Origin: Micractinium sp. NFX-FRZ
Lineage: Eukaryota; Chlorophyta; Trebouxiophyceae; Chlorellales; Chlorellaceae
Direction of reading: 5' to 3'
Length of the DNA stretch: 63,873 bases
Assembly (NCBI GenBank): GCA_029339195.1
Contig: JAPTJF010000372.1
Coordinates: forward strand, 1 to 63,873
The position numbers and the translations under genes were made by a program. The notes under the pieces are model-generated. The model made no database searches and had not been told where the DNA came from. It was given only the letters and a program-made list of their open reading frames with translations. Below are positions 1 to 11,047 of the stretch, piece by piece (position 1 is the first letter of the stretch; every line of letters starts with the position of its first letter).

Positions 1-970
1 GAAGAACGGCAGGCACCACACCGCATAGCCTCCCGCGGGGTGGAGAGGACCGGCAGGCCCCACACCGCATAGCCTCCCGCGGGGTGGAGAGGACCGGCAG
101 GCCCCACACCGCATAGCCTCCCGCGGGGTGGAGAAGAACGGCAGGCACCACACCGCATACCCTCCTGCGGGGTGGAGAGGACCGGCAGGCCCCACACCGC
201 ATGGCCTCCTGCGGGATGGAGAGGACCGGGCAGGCCCCACACTGCATTGCCTCACGCAGAGTGGAGAGGACCGGCAGGCCCCACACCGTATTGCCTCACG
301 CAGAGTTTAGAAGAACGGCAGGCACCACACCGCATAGCCTCCCGCGGGGTGGAGATGTCCGGCAGGCCCCACACCGCATAACCTGTGGCGGGGTGGAGAA
401 GAACGGCAGGCACCACATCGCATAGCCTCCCGCAGGGTGGAGATGTCCGGCAGGACCCACACCGCATGGCCTCCCTTAGAGTGGAGAGGAACGGCAGGCC
501 CCACACCGCGTAGCCTCCTGCGGGGTGGAGATGTCCGGCAGGCCCCACACCGCATAGCCTCGCGCAGAGTGGAAAGGAACGGCAGGCCCCCCACCGCATA
601 GCCTCCTGCGGGGTGGAGAGGACCGGCAGGCCCCACACCGCATTGCCTCACGCAGAGTGGAGAGGAACGGCAGGCCCCACACCGAAGAAAAAGAAGAAGA
701 AGACGCCTTGGGCGTGGGTTGAGGAAACTTGCAAAGGTGTGCCCAACACTGCAAAGCCTCCCGCGGGGTGGAGAGGACCGGCAGGCCCCACACCGCATGC
801 CCTCCGGCGGGGTGGAGAAGAACGGCAGGCACCACATCGCATGGCCTCCTGCGGGGTGGAGAGGACCGGCAGGCCCCACACCACATAGCCACCCGCGGGG
901 TGGAGAAGAACGGCAGGCCCCACACCGCATAACGTCCCACAGGATGGAGAGAAGTAGCGGGCCCCACATC
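1..970. repeat. 44-bp minisatellite, about 21 copies
   Basis: The stretch is a tandem array with a 44-bp period. Each unit has a core like GGCAGGCCCCACACCGCATA followed by GCCTCCCGCGGGGTGGAGA. Subtypes differ at fixed places: AAGAACGG versus AGGACCGG, CACC versus CCCC, and TCCCGCGGGG versus TCACGCAGA. The array is broken at about 684-763 by a purine tract and unrelated sequence, then resumes. It touches the left edge, so its full length is unknown. Because 44 is not a multiple of 3 and the unit lacks stops in several frames, long open frames appear on both strands; I do not call these genes. Confidence 0.95.
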
Positions 971-1009
971 GCATAGCCTTTTGTGATGTCCCGAATGGAA
1001 GCCGAGCCG

Positions 1010-1026
1010 CATCAACTTGGTTGATG
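1010..1026. repeat. Perfect 7-bp-stem palindrome, copy 1
   Basis: CATCAACTTGGTTGATG pairs CATCAAC with GTTGATG around a 3-base loop. The same stem recurs 93 bp downstream with a different loop, and both copies are followed by GCAT. It could be a protein-binding site or a small hairpin in the 3' flank of the OPR/RAP gene; nothing shows which. Confidence 0.7.
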
Positions 1027-1102
1027 CATGGCGAGCGGGTCCAGGCAGGCAGGCACAGGGCCCCGAGGGGGAGGGCGGGATGGGAGTGGGCCTGGTGAGG
1101 TA

Positions 1103-1119
1103 CATCAACCCTGTTGATG
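1103..1119. repeat. Perfect 7-bp-stem palindrome, copy 2
   Basis: CATCAACCCTGTTGATG has the same CATCAAC/GTTGATG arms as the copy at 1010-1026, with loop CCT in place of TTG. Conservation of arms but not loop suggests selection on pairing or on a dyad binding site, or simply a recent duplication. Confidence 0.7.
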
Positions 1120-1473
1120 CATCGGCCATCAGCCCGGCAGCATGAACGTTTTTTTTGATTATGGTAACGCTGCCCTCACATGCCCTCCCTTCCTACCCCA
1201 GCCCCCAGCCCTCCATTCACAACCTTAACCAGGTCCATGCACCGGATGTTGGACGGGTATATTTCGGAAGGTGGATACCCCATCCTGTGTTTTGCCCGTT
1301 GTGTGTTGTATTCACTTGTAAGCTGGTGTGTGTTACAGTCACCCCGCATAGTAGGCCCTTGTGGACCGGGACGGGGGGCTTGTAAGCTATTGCATAGTGG
1401 GGTAGGTCACGGTTGCTTGCGCCCACACCACCACCCAGGAGGCACACGTTGCCGTAGAGCGTTGGTGAAAGAT

Positions 1474-1478
1474 TACAA
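1474..1478 (-). terminator. TGTAA poly(A) signal, OPR/RAP gene
   Basis: TTACA on the plus strand reads TGTAA on the minus strand, 115 bases past the stop codon of the OPR/RAP gene. TGTAA is the usual green-algal polyadenylation signal in Chlamydomonas; its use here is inferred. Another TTACA lies near 1333. Confidence 0.45.
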
Positions 1479-1592
1479 CATGGAAAGGTTCAGAAAGAAT
1501 GGAGACATTTAATGCGGTCAATTGCGTTTGATACATTCAGCAAGACATGTGCCCCCAACCGGCATGGTTGGATTCTGCCACATCCTTCACAC

Positions 1593-3334
1593 TCAGCCGA
1601 TCTCGTTGTGCACGACCAGCCGCGACGCCAGCTGCGACTTGGTGCCCCAAGTGGGTAGGCCCCTGCTCTCACAAAGTCGCCGCAGCTCAGCCAAGGACAG
1701 CTTGCTGGCCAGCTGCACCACGTGGCTGTTGGGCAAGGCGCCGCTGCCACCAGCACCACCACTGGCACCGGCCTCTGGGTTGCCTTCTGGCTGTTGCTGC
1801 TGTTGTTGTTTTTGCTGCTGCTGCTCCTGTTGTTGCTGCTGCTGCCGCTGCCGTGCTCTTGGAAGCGGAAGCGGAGGTGTGCGTTGCGCTCCCTGCCGTG
1901 TTGCGCCGGGCAAATTGCCCCTGCCTTGGCCGCTGCGCTCGTCAGCACTAAGCTGTTGCACCTGCCAGGGGCGCAGATCTTGACGCGGTGGCAGCGGCGG
2001 TGTGGGCCGCACGGCACGGGCTGTCGCTGCACGTGGTGGCGGTCCACCCGCCCCGCCTGATGTTCCATGGGCTGGCGGTACGGGTGCAAGCTTGCTTGCC
2101 GGCGATGCCCCTTGCTGCTGCTGTCGTTGTTGACGAAGCTGTGTTGGGTCCGGCGGCTGGCGTGCCATAGGGTTGCGCCGCTCTGGCGGCCGCAGGCTGT
2201 TGCCGATGTTGGTGCCAGAGCCGGCGCCAGCATCATCCAGCCATCCCTTGCTGCCAGCTGTGCCAGGCTGACCAGACACCTGAGGTGGCTGCTGCTGCTG
2301 CTGGCGGAGCTGGTGCTGTTGTTGCTGCTGCTGCTGTGGGCGCCGCCAGTCTAGGCGCAGCCCAAGGTTGTAAGGCTCCACTCCCCCCAGTGCATTGCCA
2401 GAAAAGTCTGCAAGACGGGCAGAGAAGAAAGAATGAAATGGGAGGATGAAGCTGAGGGCAGGGGCGTTCATCATGGCATGGGTAACAAGGGCAAGGGCAT
2501 CATGGAATGGGTACAAGGGCAGCGGCTGCAACAGCATAGCTCTCGGCTTTTTGTGAGAGCAGAGTGAGGCTGAACAGCTAACGCCCCGCTTCCGACCCAC
2601 CCTCACCACGCCCCTCAAACCTGTGTATCGCGGCCTCAACGGGTTCTCAGTGTCCACGTGGTCCACCTGCAGCGGGCGCAGCGCTGGCCGGGCCTGCGGC
2701 ACGCCAACGCCGCCTGATATGGCGGAGGCACCGTCGCCCTCCCTCCGGCCCAGCCTTGCTGCGGCACCCCCCGCGGCTTCGCTGACGCCATCGGGGGCGG
2801 AGGCGGCTCCACCACCGCCTGCTGTAGCAGCCGTGCTGGCCTGCGCGTCTTCCCAGCTGGCACGGCTGTCTCCCGCCCGTGCCGCCTCTAAGATCGCGTC
2901 TATTGCATTGCCGCCGACCTCATCCCCACTCGAGAACGCTCCCTCGTCAAAACTACCGCCGCGGCTGCTCAGAGCAGCACTGCCCAAGCCTTCTGCGTCG
3001 CTGATGCTGTCCTCTGGGCCCCGCGTTTTCTGGGTCTGGATGACTGCATGCGGCAGGCCCTCCCCCTGGGGCACACGCTCAGCGAACCCCATGTTCACCA
3101 GGCGCCTGCATGGCGGACAGGTGCGGGAGGGTGGCCAGGCAGCGACATGAGGGTGGGGGACCAGGGTTCAGAAATGGACGTCATGCGCAGAAAGAAGAAG
3201 GGGAAGCAGGACGTGCACGAGGTGCATGCGCGGCAGGTGTGCAAGCACCAACACAGCAGGCCAGGGCCTGAAAGACAGGCGTGCCGCAAGGCTGCATAGC
3301 ACTCTGCCCCGCCCCTCGCCTACACACTAGAAAC

Positions 3335-3385
<51 letters not shown>

Positions 3386-6300
3386 ACAGCAACAGCAACA
3401 GCAACAACAGGAGTGCCCTACTCATGCCCACTCGTTCAATCTCAAACTGCCCCCCTACCCCCCCCCCACACCCACACCTGGCAGCGCTCTTGGTCAGCAT
3501 TAACCCCTCCCGCTCCAGCAGCTTGCCCAGGTTGCGCGGTAGCAGCCGCCCCGCCCGCCCGCTGCCGCCCTTCTCGACCGCTCCCCCTCCTCCGCCGCCT
3601 CCTTCCACCAGCCTGCGCTGCCCGGCAGCGAGGTCTTCGTCCTCCCGGAGAGCGTCTGCTCCTGCCTCGCTGCCCAGCCCCACCTTGAACTCCGAGGACA
3701 GCAGGTCCTCGCTGACCCTCATGATAGCGTCATGCAGCGTGCCGTCCTTGCGCACCAGCAGGCGCGACAAGTAGCTGGGGCGCTCCTCCGCCGGCAGGCG
3801 GTACCTGCAGGGTTGGGGTGGGGGAGGACGAGGGCGGGGAGGAGGCTTCAGCCAGCGCTCAGTGAACCCCTCGCACCTCGGTCTGATTGGCAGGGCATTG
3901 TTATGCTTGTTGCTGCGGAAGACTGTGCACCTGTCTTGGGGGCCACCATGCTCATTGCCTTGGGGCAGCTGCCCATTCCAACGCCCCGACCCACAGCCAT
4001 GCATCTCAACACCACACGACACATCACCACCTTGCCTCACCAGGTGTGGTAGGGCACAGAGATGACGGTCCAGCCGACAGCGCGCAGCAGGCGGCGGCGG
4101 ATCATGGTCTGCCCAAGCGGCGAGCTGGTGTTGACCGAAAAGTGGAAGGGGCCGTCTACCTCAATGGCAATCTTTCGGCCTGCAATGGGGCGAAAGGGGT
4201 GAGAGAAGGGAACGAGGTGAGTTCAATTTTACTTAGTCACTTAATGACAAAGAAGTGGAAGGGCCGCCCACTTCAATAGGGACTTCATGATAACCTTTGG
4301 AGTCAGGGGAGGTGGGTGTGCAAGTCAGGTAGGGAACAGGGGTGGAAACAGGGAAGAGCAGGTGGTAAGGACCACTGCCAAGAGCTGAAAGGCAAGCAAG
4401 CTGCGGGCTGCAGGAACACCTGCCCACACGCCCCAACACCCACACATTGGCTGCCCCTTGCTGCCCTTCAGCCCCCTGACCCGGGCGCAGAGAAGGAGAA
4501 CTGGAGGGGCCCTGTCCCATCCACCTGCGCTTTCTCCTATTGTCTGCGCGCCCCTCACTCCCCGGCACGATGTCCACTCTGAGCAGTTTGGAGATTGTCG
4601 ATGAATGCAACCTCCTTTTCCCCAACACATCAAAACCCCAGAGCTCTCACCTCCTTGCACGATGGCGATGTCCACCGACAGCAGGTTGACGGCAGTCAGG
4701 TACTCCAGCTCGTGCTCAATGCCCAACGCACCCAGCGCATCGCTCACTTCCAGCTGGAAAGAGGACAGCTTGGCGGCCTGGGGCAGGGAGAGGAGAGGAG
4801 GAGGGGAGGGCGGTGGAGGTAGGGCTGGCAAGGTTGGCAGGGCAGGAAGGCCAAGGGGAGTATGCTGGACTGGAACCGTGGCGATTGTGGGGAAAAAAAC
4901 ACTAGCGCTCGCTGCCTTGTGCAATGACGGCAAAGAGGCACAGTTGGCACTCCCAATCACAGTTTGCTGAACTGCCAACCCCCTACGCCTGCTGCTGCAT
5001 CTGTCAGGCCTGCAGCGCCCGCTCCACACCGGCATTGGGCACGGCAGGTCAACATGCCCGCCCAGTGCCCCCACCCACCCCCTTGCTTACCCTGTTGGCC
5101 ACTTGGCTTCCTCCGTGCGGAGTCAGGTGAGCCAGCAGGACAAGGGTGCTGGATGCAACATGTTTGTTCAGCTGCGCTCCCTCCATCCCCATCGCACCTG
5201 CTGCTGCGCCTGCCACGCCTGCAGCGCCCTGTCCACGATGTCGTCGGGCAGGTCGATGTCGGCTCGGAAGTCGCCAGGCGCGCGCTGCTGCTCAAACTGC
5301 GCCAGCAGCACCGCCTGCAGCACCTGGTTGTACTGCACATCCTGCAGTAAGGCAGTACGGGTTAGGACAGCGCGAAAACGATGGTCAGCAGGAGGAGGCT
5401 GGCAGCACCTGGTACGGCAGGCAGACGGGCAGGCAGCTGCTGCGGGCAGGCAGTGCGGCGCGGGCGGCGCGCAAGAGGACGACTCATGCAGCTCGGGAAG
5501 CGAGCGGGGTTTTCTTTGTGCAGCTGCGGGGGCTTCTGGCTTCTTGGGCCCAGGCTCAGTACGGCAGCCACAGGAGCAAGCAGGCAGGCAAGCAGGCAGG
5601 CGTGAAGCAGGCAGGCGGGTGCACTTTCCACCTGGAAGCTGCCCTGCCGCTCCAGCTCCACGAATCGGTCCACCAGGCGCACAAAGCCCTCGCAGTGTGT
5701 GGCCTGAAGATTGGCGGGAGGAGGTGGGAAGAGGGGGACAGAGTGGGGGCCTGAGACATACAGGAGGTGAGGGTGTGCTTGCAGGCTGGTGGTGGCAGGG
5801 GACCTGGGAATGCCCGGCACATAGCACTGCCAACGCAGCCAGAACATGCTGCTCCCAACACTGGTGCCCCCCGAGCGCTGGTGTCCCATCCCACCTGCCC
5901 CCTCCACTTACCGACAGCGCGGCCATGGCCCACAGCGTGGTGGTCAGGCTCTGCCCGCTGAACTGAGGCACGCGCCGCCCAATCTCGACCTGGTACAGCT
6001 GCATCACCGGGCCCGGGTGGTAGGCAAACCTGGGGTTGCAGGGGACGGGGCAAGGGGTGGGGGGTAGCGTTAGCAGGCGGTCGTGCTCCGGGGGTGGGGG
6101 GATGTGCAGGGGGCCAGGGAGGGAGGCTGGCAGGTAGCCAATCGGGCAGGCACCCAACCAAAGCCTGGCGCATCCCACCGTCCCCTCCACTCCCCGCCCT
6201 GCCCTAGTCACCCCCACCGTCCCCCTGCCCTGCCCTAGTCACCCCCACCATCCCCGCCCCCAGCCCCGCCTCACTTGGCGTAGCTCCAGATGGAGTTGGA

Positions 6301-9300
6301 GATCTCCTGGGGGCTCATGGCGTTGAGCTTGCGCCCCACTGCACGCGTGATGGGCTCCAGCAGGCGAACAGGGTACCACCGCAGGTTGGCAAAGCTCCAC
6401 AGCGTGTTGGCCAGCGCCTGGAGGGGCGGACGGGTGGGTGGGTGGGTGCATAGATGTGAGAGGGCCAGGGGAGTAGGGGTCGGCCCGGCAAGGGCACACC
6501 AAGCCGCTCCTGTGCGTGCACGCAACATGCCAGCCAGACTGCATCGAGCCGGCAAGCAGCCAGCCAGCCAGCCAGCCTGTCGGCCGGCCGGACGGCGCCC
6601 AGCCGCGCACATGCACACACACACACTGCATCACCACCTCGCCACTCCCTCACGCACCTGGCTGGTGAAGTCATCAAGCCGCGACACCCGCCGCTCCCTC
6701 CCGCTGCTGTCAATCTCCACCCAGCTGGCGCTCAGCTCGCGCTCATACGCCCCCAGCAGCTGCTCGTTGATGATGTTGCCCTGGGCAAAGGCCTGCACGT
6801 GCACGGAAGAGGCAGGAGGATGGGGCATGCTTCAGTGCGCGTGGGTGAGCATGTGGGCCCCAGGCGCGCATGAAGTGTTGTCAACCTCTGCAACAAGGCC
6901 TGCGGGGTGGGTGGCCACAGCAGCCTCCGCCGCAACCATTGCCTGGCGGTACTGTGGTGTGCACTGCTGTGCTGCGCTGTGCTGCGCCCGTGCTCACGTA
7001 GAGCGAGTTGGAGAGCTCCTGGGCGCGGAACTGGCGGGCCAGCTCGGGCGTGCGAAACCTATGGCCAGGGAGGCAGGCAAGTGACGACAGTGAGAGAGGG
7101 CAGTAAGGGCAAGCACGTAAGCCAGGGCAAGAAAGAGGCGCGGCGGTGGTGACAGCTTGGTTTTTGCTCAAGCCACGCCAAGCCCGTCATGCAAACGCCC
7201 CGCTCCCAGCATGACAGCAATGCATGCCGGCAGCACTGTCCCCCAGGGCTCACCGCTCCACCAGCTCTGCCGCCGCCGCCTCAAACAGCTCCTGTGGGTA
7301 CACATCCAGCTTGCAGTAGCCCCACAGCAGGTTGCTCATGGACTGCGGGTGGGGGAGGCGGGGGGGACGGCGGAGGTGATGGTGAGCACATGGGGTGAGC
7401 GCGTTGGGTGAGCGCGTGGTGGGGCGGGGCGGGCAGGAGGAGGGAGAGGAGAGGTGAGGCGAGGAGAGGGCGGGACACAACACGACACGACGCATCACGA
7501 CACGGGTGTGCATGAAGAGTGCGGCCACAGAAGGCGCCTGCACCAGCCGGCCTGCCATGCCAAAACAGCCCGCCCCAGCCTGCTGGCTGCCTCTGTCCGG
7601 TGGCCAACCTATCCTCTCAGGTCCTAGAGAGACCCACCCCACTCCCACCCAGACCCCCAACATGCGCCTGCAAGTCTAGCATGAAGCGGCGGCCCTGTTA
7701 GAAACGCCCCCACACACCCTCCCCCCCACCCACATCAACATCAGCCACCCCCCCAGCCATGACCCCCCACCTGTGACTGGAAGTCGGGCATGAGGCGAGT
7801 GGAGGCTGCCGCCACCGCCTGCAGGAAGGTGGGGGAGGGCTGCCAGCCGGGGCGCGCCTCCCGCGCGACCGACGTCGACGGCCCCCCGCCGGCGCTGGGC
7901 CCCAGGCAGCCGCGCGTGCCGTTGCGCAGGTGCGCACAGGCCCAGGCCATGTTGGAGAGGGCCTGGGGGATGAAGGCGTGTATCTGCGTCACCACGCCAT
8001 CCAGCACATGGTCCATGGCCTCCTCGTGCAGCAGGCCCAGCGTGCCCAGCGCCCACACCACGTTGGACAGCTCCTGGGGCTGGAACTGGCTGACGGGGTG
8101 GGTGACCACAGAGTCCGCCAGCGAGCGGGCCACCCCCAGGTGCTCAATGTCGCCCAGGGCTGCAGGAAGGGGGGGCGGGAGAGAGTGTGTGTGTGTGTGT
8201 GTGCGTGTGCGCCGACGGGTGACAATGGGTGGGGCGGTGAGCAGGGCACATGGCGCGGGACAGTGGCAAGGCATAGCTCTTGCACAGCAGAGCACGCCGG
8301 TGCGGCAAGCGAGTCGGTGAAAGAGGACGCTGCGGGGCGGCGCTGAGCGCGCCTCCCTTTCCCGGCACAAGCTGCTGCTCTCAGCCCATAGCAGCACTGG
8401 GGTGGCTTGAGCAGGCAAAGGGCAACAGGCGGCGGGCACAGCAGCGCACCTGCCAGGCCCCACATCGTGTTTGCGAGCGCGCGGGGGCGCGAGGTGGGCG
8501 CCAGCTCTTCCACTCGCAGCAGCAGGCGGTGATACAGAGGGTGTTGCAGCACCTCAGACACGATGCCTGCACAGGGGGCCGGGCGGGAGAAGAGTGAGCG
8601 TGGCAAGAGAGCAGGAGATGGCAAGCCACACTGAGTGTACAGAGCGGCGGAGGCTGGCGCGAGCGGCAGAGGCAGGTGCATGCAGCCGCAAGGCAGCACG
8701 CTGGCCTGCTGCTGCGCCTGCTGGCGGCTACTGGCTTGCAGCATTCCTCCATGTTTGCTAGGGACCACGCCTGCTGCCCGTCATCCCCCCCCGCCTAGCC
8801 CCCAGGCCCACCTGGGTCTCGCTCGCGCTGCCGCCGCACCACCTTGCCCAGCCGGTGCACCGCTGTGGATGTGTTGATGGCGTCCATGAGGTAGCCCACA
8901 TCACGCACGATGCAGAAGATGGTGGCCAGGCTGGCGCGGGGGTGGGAGGGGGGAGGGAGAGCGCAAGGGGCGGGAGCGTCATGGCAGCTCAAGAGGACGA
9001 GACAGCAGGGGCAGCCTGGCGCTGGGGAGGGGAGTGGGCGGCAGCGCGCCGGAGGCTCATGGAAGCCGGCCCCCCTTTGGGCTGCAGCGTCGGCCATGCT
9101 TCAGTGCAGACATCCGCTCGCCAGCCACCATGAGAGGCGCCCCCAGCCAGCCAGCCGCCTCCAACCAGCACATGCCCCTCACTACTGCCCCTACTTCACC
9201 CTCACCGGCTCCCGCTCGCTCTGTGCTGTGCCACCACCTGTTGATGGCGCCCTCCCCCACCTCTCCGCCCTCTGCCTGTGCCAGAAACCTGCCCACCGTA

Positions 9301-10729
9301 CCTACTCCCGCCCCCCTCTGTGCTCACTCTGTGCTGTGCGCCAGCAGCTTGTTGATGCCCACATTCATGTAGGAGGAGAACCCCACGCCCTGGCGCCGCC
9401 CCAGCTCCGTCGGCTGCCCCTGGCTGTCAACCACACCCGAGTCTGCATGAAAGGAGAGCGAAAGTGTGAGCGAGGCTGTGCAAGGGAAGGCAGGCCGCAC
9501 AGACAAACAAGGCACACAACCATCCAGCGGGCATGCTGCTACGTTGCAGCAGAAGCTTGTCTGCCACACCGGATGCCGTCGAAAGCCAGATGACACCGCG
9601 GCAGGTTGCGAGGAACAAACCGTGCATGCCCACCGCCAAACACGAGGCTGCAGGACAGCCCAGTACAGAACAAGCAGCACGGCATCGCACGGTACAGCAC
9701 GGCACGGACGGCACGGCACAGCACGGCACAGCGCAGGCCGGCCCCTCACCCTGCAGGCTGTGCAGGAAGTAGCCCTCCGGAAGCATGCCGCCCCCGCCAT
9801 AGCCGCCCCCGCCATAGCTGCTGCTGTACCCGCCGCCACCGCTGCGGTAAGTAGAGCTGCCTTGGCCTGAGCGTGCGGGTGTGCGCATCTCGCGCTGCGC
9901 CGGCCCGCCTGGCGCCATGCCGCCGCGTGCCCTGCCGCCGGCGCTGCTGCCACCAGGCAGTGGCCCGCCGTCACCGTCGTGGTCAGACTGGGAGCCTGCA
10001 TCACTGAGCCCAGCCGGGAGGCCGCTGCCAGCTGGGTGCCCCGGTTGCTGCTGCTGGTTCAAATCCTGGCGAAGCGAGCGCAGCGTGTGCTGCCGCCACT
10101 GCCGCCGCTGCTGCTGCAGCCCCGCCTCGTCCCCGCTCTCGGGCCAGCCCTCCCCCTCGCTGCTGCTGCCAGGTGGCGACTGCGAGCGTGCCCGCCGCTG
10201 CGCCGGCTGGCGCGGCGGGAAGGTCTGCCGGCGGGGGTACAAAGCCTCTGTTGGGTCGCTCTGCTGCATGCGCGGCTGTGCCGTCCACAACCCCTGCTGC
10301 TGCTGTGTAGGCTGCTGCTGCCCGGGGCGTCCCCGCTGCGCGCCACGCTGCGCCCGCCCCTGCCACTGCCAGCCGCCCGAGGCGCCGGGCTCGCTGGGTG
10401 CCTGCTGCCGATGAAGCCCCGGCCCGGGCAGCTGGTCCTGCTGCTGCTGCAGCTGCCGCTGCCTCTTGAGCTCTGCAACGTCCAGGCCACCTGTGCCATC
10501 GCTGCTGCTGGCTGCGGCTGGCTCGGGTGGCGGCACGGCTGAACAAACAACGCGCCCGCCGCCGCCGCCGCGCCTGCAGGCGGCGGGCAGTGGGGCAGCC
10601 CAGCCACCAGTGAGCCCTGCCCGCGCGCACATCCAAACCTCGGAAATAGTGCGCATTTCAGCCTTACCTGCTTGCACAGCGCTGCAGAGGCGGGTGCAGC
10701 ACAGTGGACAGGCCAAGCAGGGGAGCCAT
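1593..10729 (-). CDS. OPR/RAP-domain organelle RNA-binding protein with C-terminal SAP motif
   Basis: This is an 18-exon gene of 1426 codons. Exons: 10729-10668, 10573-9750, 9442-9328, 8930-8812, 8566-8450, 8159-7771, 7342-7254, 7058-6998, 6792-6658, 6417-6275, 6029-5912, 5703-5632, 5341-5198, 4777-4651, 4179-4041, 3804-3478, 3105-2621, 2407-1593. All join in phase. The start gives a transit-like N-terminus (MAPLLGLSTVLHPPLQRCAS, then VVCSA), followed by a Gln/Gly-rich stretch. Residues about 330-800 hold helical repeats with OPR/FASTK-type cores: ALANTMWGLAG, ELSNVVWALGTL, ALSNMAWACAHL, SMSNLLWGYCKL, ALANTLWSFANL, EISNSIWSYAK. Residues about 838-905 are a RAP domain (IAIEVDGPFHF, then PLGQTMIRRRLL and GWTVISVPYHTW). 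The last 47 residues form a SAP-like motif (LSLAELRRLCESRGL). OPR/RAP proteins such as Chlamydomonas Tbc2 control chloroplast mRNA stability or translation. The RNA target here is unknown. Confidence 0.88.
3336..3383. repeat. (CAG)16 microsatellite
   Basis: Sixteen uninterrupted CAG units, followed by CAACAG units, lie in the intron between exons 16 and 17 of the OPR/RAP gene. They are therefore not translated in the model. Confidence 0.95.
8185..8209. repeat. GT microsatellite in intron
   Basis: A short GT run with a GC interruption lies in an OPR/RAP intron, about 25 bases upstream (minus sense) of the acceptor of the exon at 8159. It reads AC on the gene strand. Confidence 0.85.
9675..9737. 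repeat. Degenerate GCACGGCACA tandem repeat
   Basis: Imperfect decamer repeats of GCACGGCACA fill the intron end next to the large exon of the OPR/RAP gene. No function is visible. Confidence 0.8.
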
Positions 10730-11047
10730 GCTGGGCGCCGGCCTGCTACTGTGCCACTATGTGACCCATCGGTGCTGCTGTATTAGTTCCGCCTTCCCGT
10801 GCCGCCCCGACACATGCAAGCTTGCAAGGTCCACAGCTGCTGCCCACGCTTGTTGCCCTGCTGGTCAATTTGGGTTTTTATTCGATGCGCGATTGCACAT
10901 GTGAAGGGTGGGGCACGCCCGCTAGCCATTGACAGAGCCCAGCACCCCTCAGCATGCCTGGATAGCCTGTTGCTTGGCGGTGTTGGAGACCCTGCGGCAC
11001 ATTTGCGTCGCGTTGGATCCCTCTGTGGCACTGCTCGTAGCGTCGAC
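10730..11047. promoter_or_regulatory. Divergent promoter, OPR/RAP and BCCP
   Basis: These 318 bases separate two start codons that point away from each other, so both promoters and 5' leaders must lie here. The stretch is less GC-rich around 10866-10890 (TCAATTTGGGTTTTTATTCG). No firm TATA box is seen. Both products are predicted plastid proteins. Confidence 0.5.

Larger units (their letters stand above)
971..1592. other. Intergenic: 3' flank of the OPR/RAP gene
   Basis: No gene is seen here. The stretch holds two matching short palindromes (1010-1026 and 1103-1119) and, on the minus strand, a TGTAA-type poly(A) signal for the neighbouring gene. Open frames at 1155-1512 are short and show no recognisable protein. 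Confidence 0.5.

Noticed and set aside
307..1129. Long minus-strand open frames (up to 220 codons) over the left repeat
   Set aside because: They follow the 44-bp repeat in shifted frames, have no unique sequence, no splice logic and no recognisable domain.
10639..10716. Start of the OPR/RAP protein at TTG 10716 in the large exon frame
   Set aside because: A spliced start at ATG 10729 with donor AAGCAG/GTAAGG gives a better transit peptide and exact phase.
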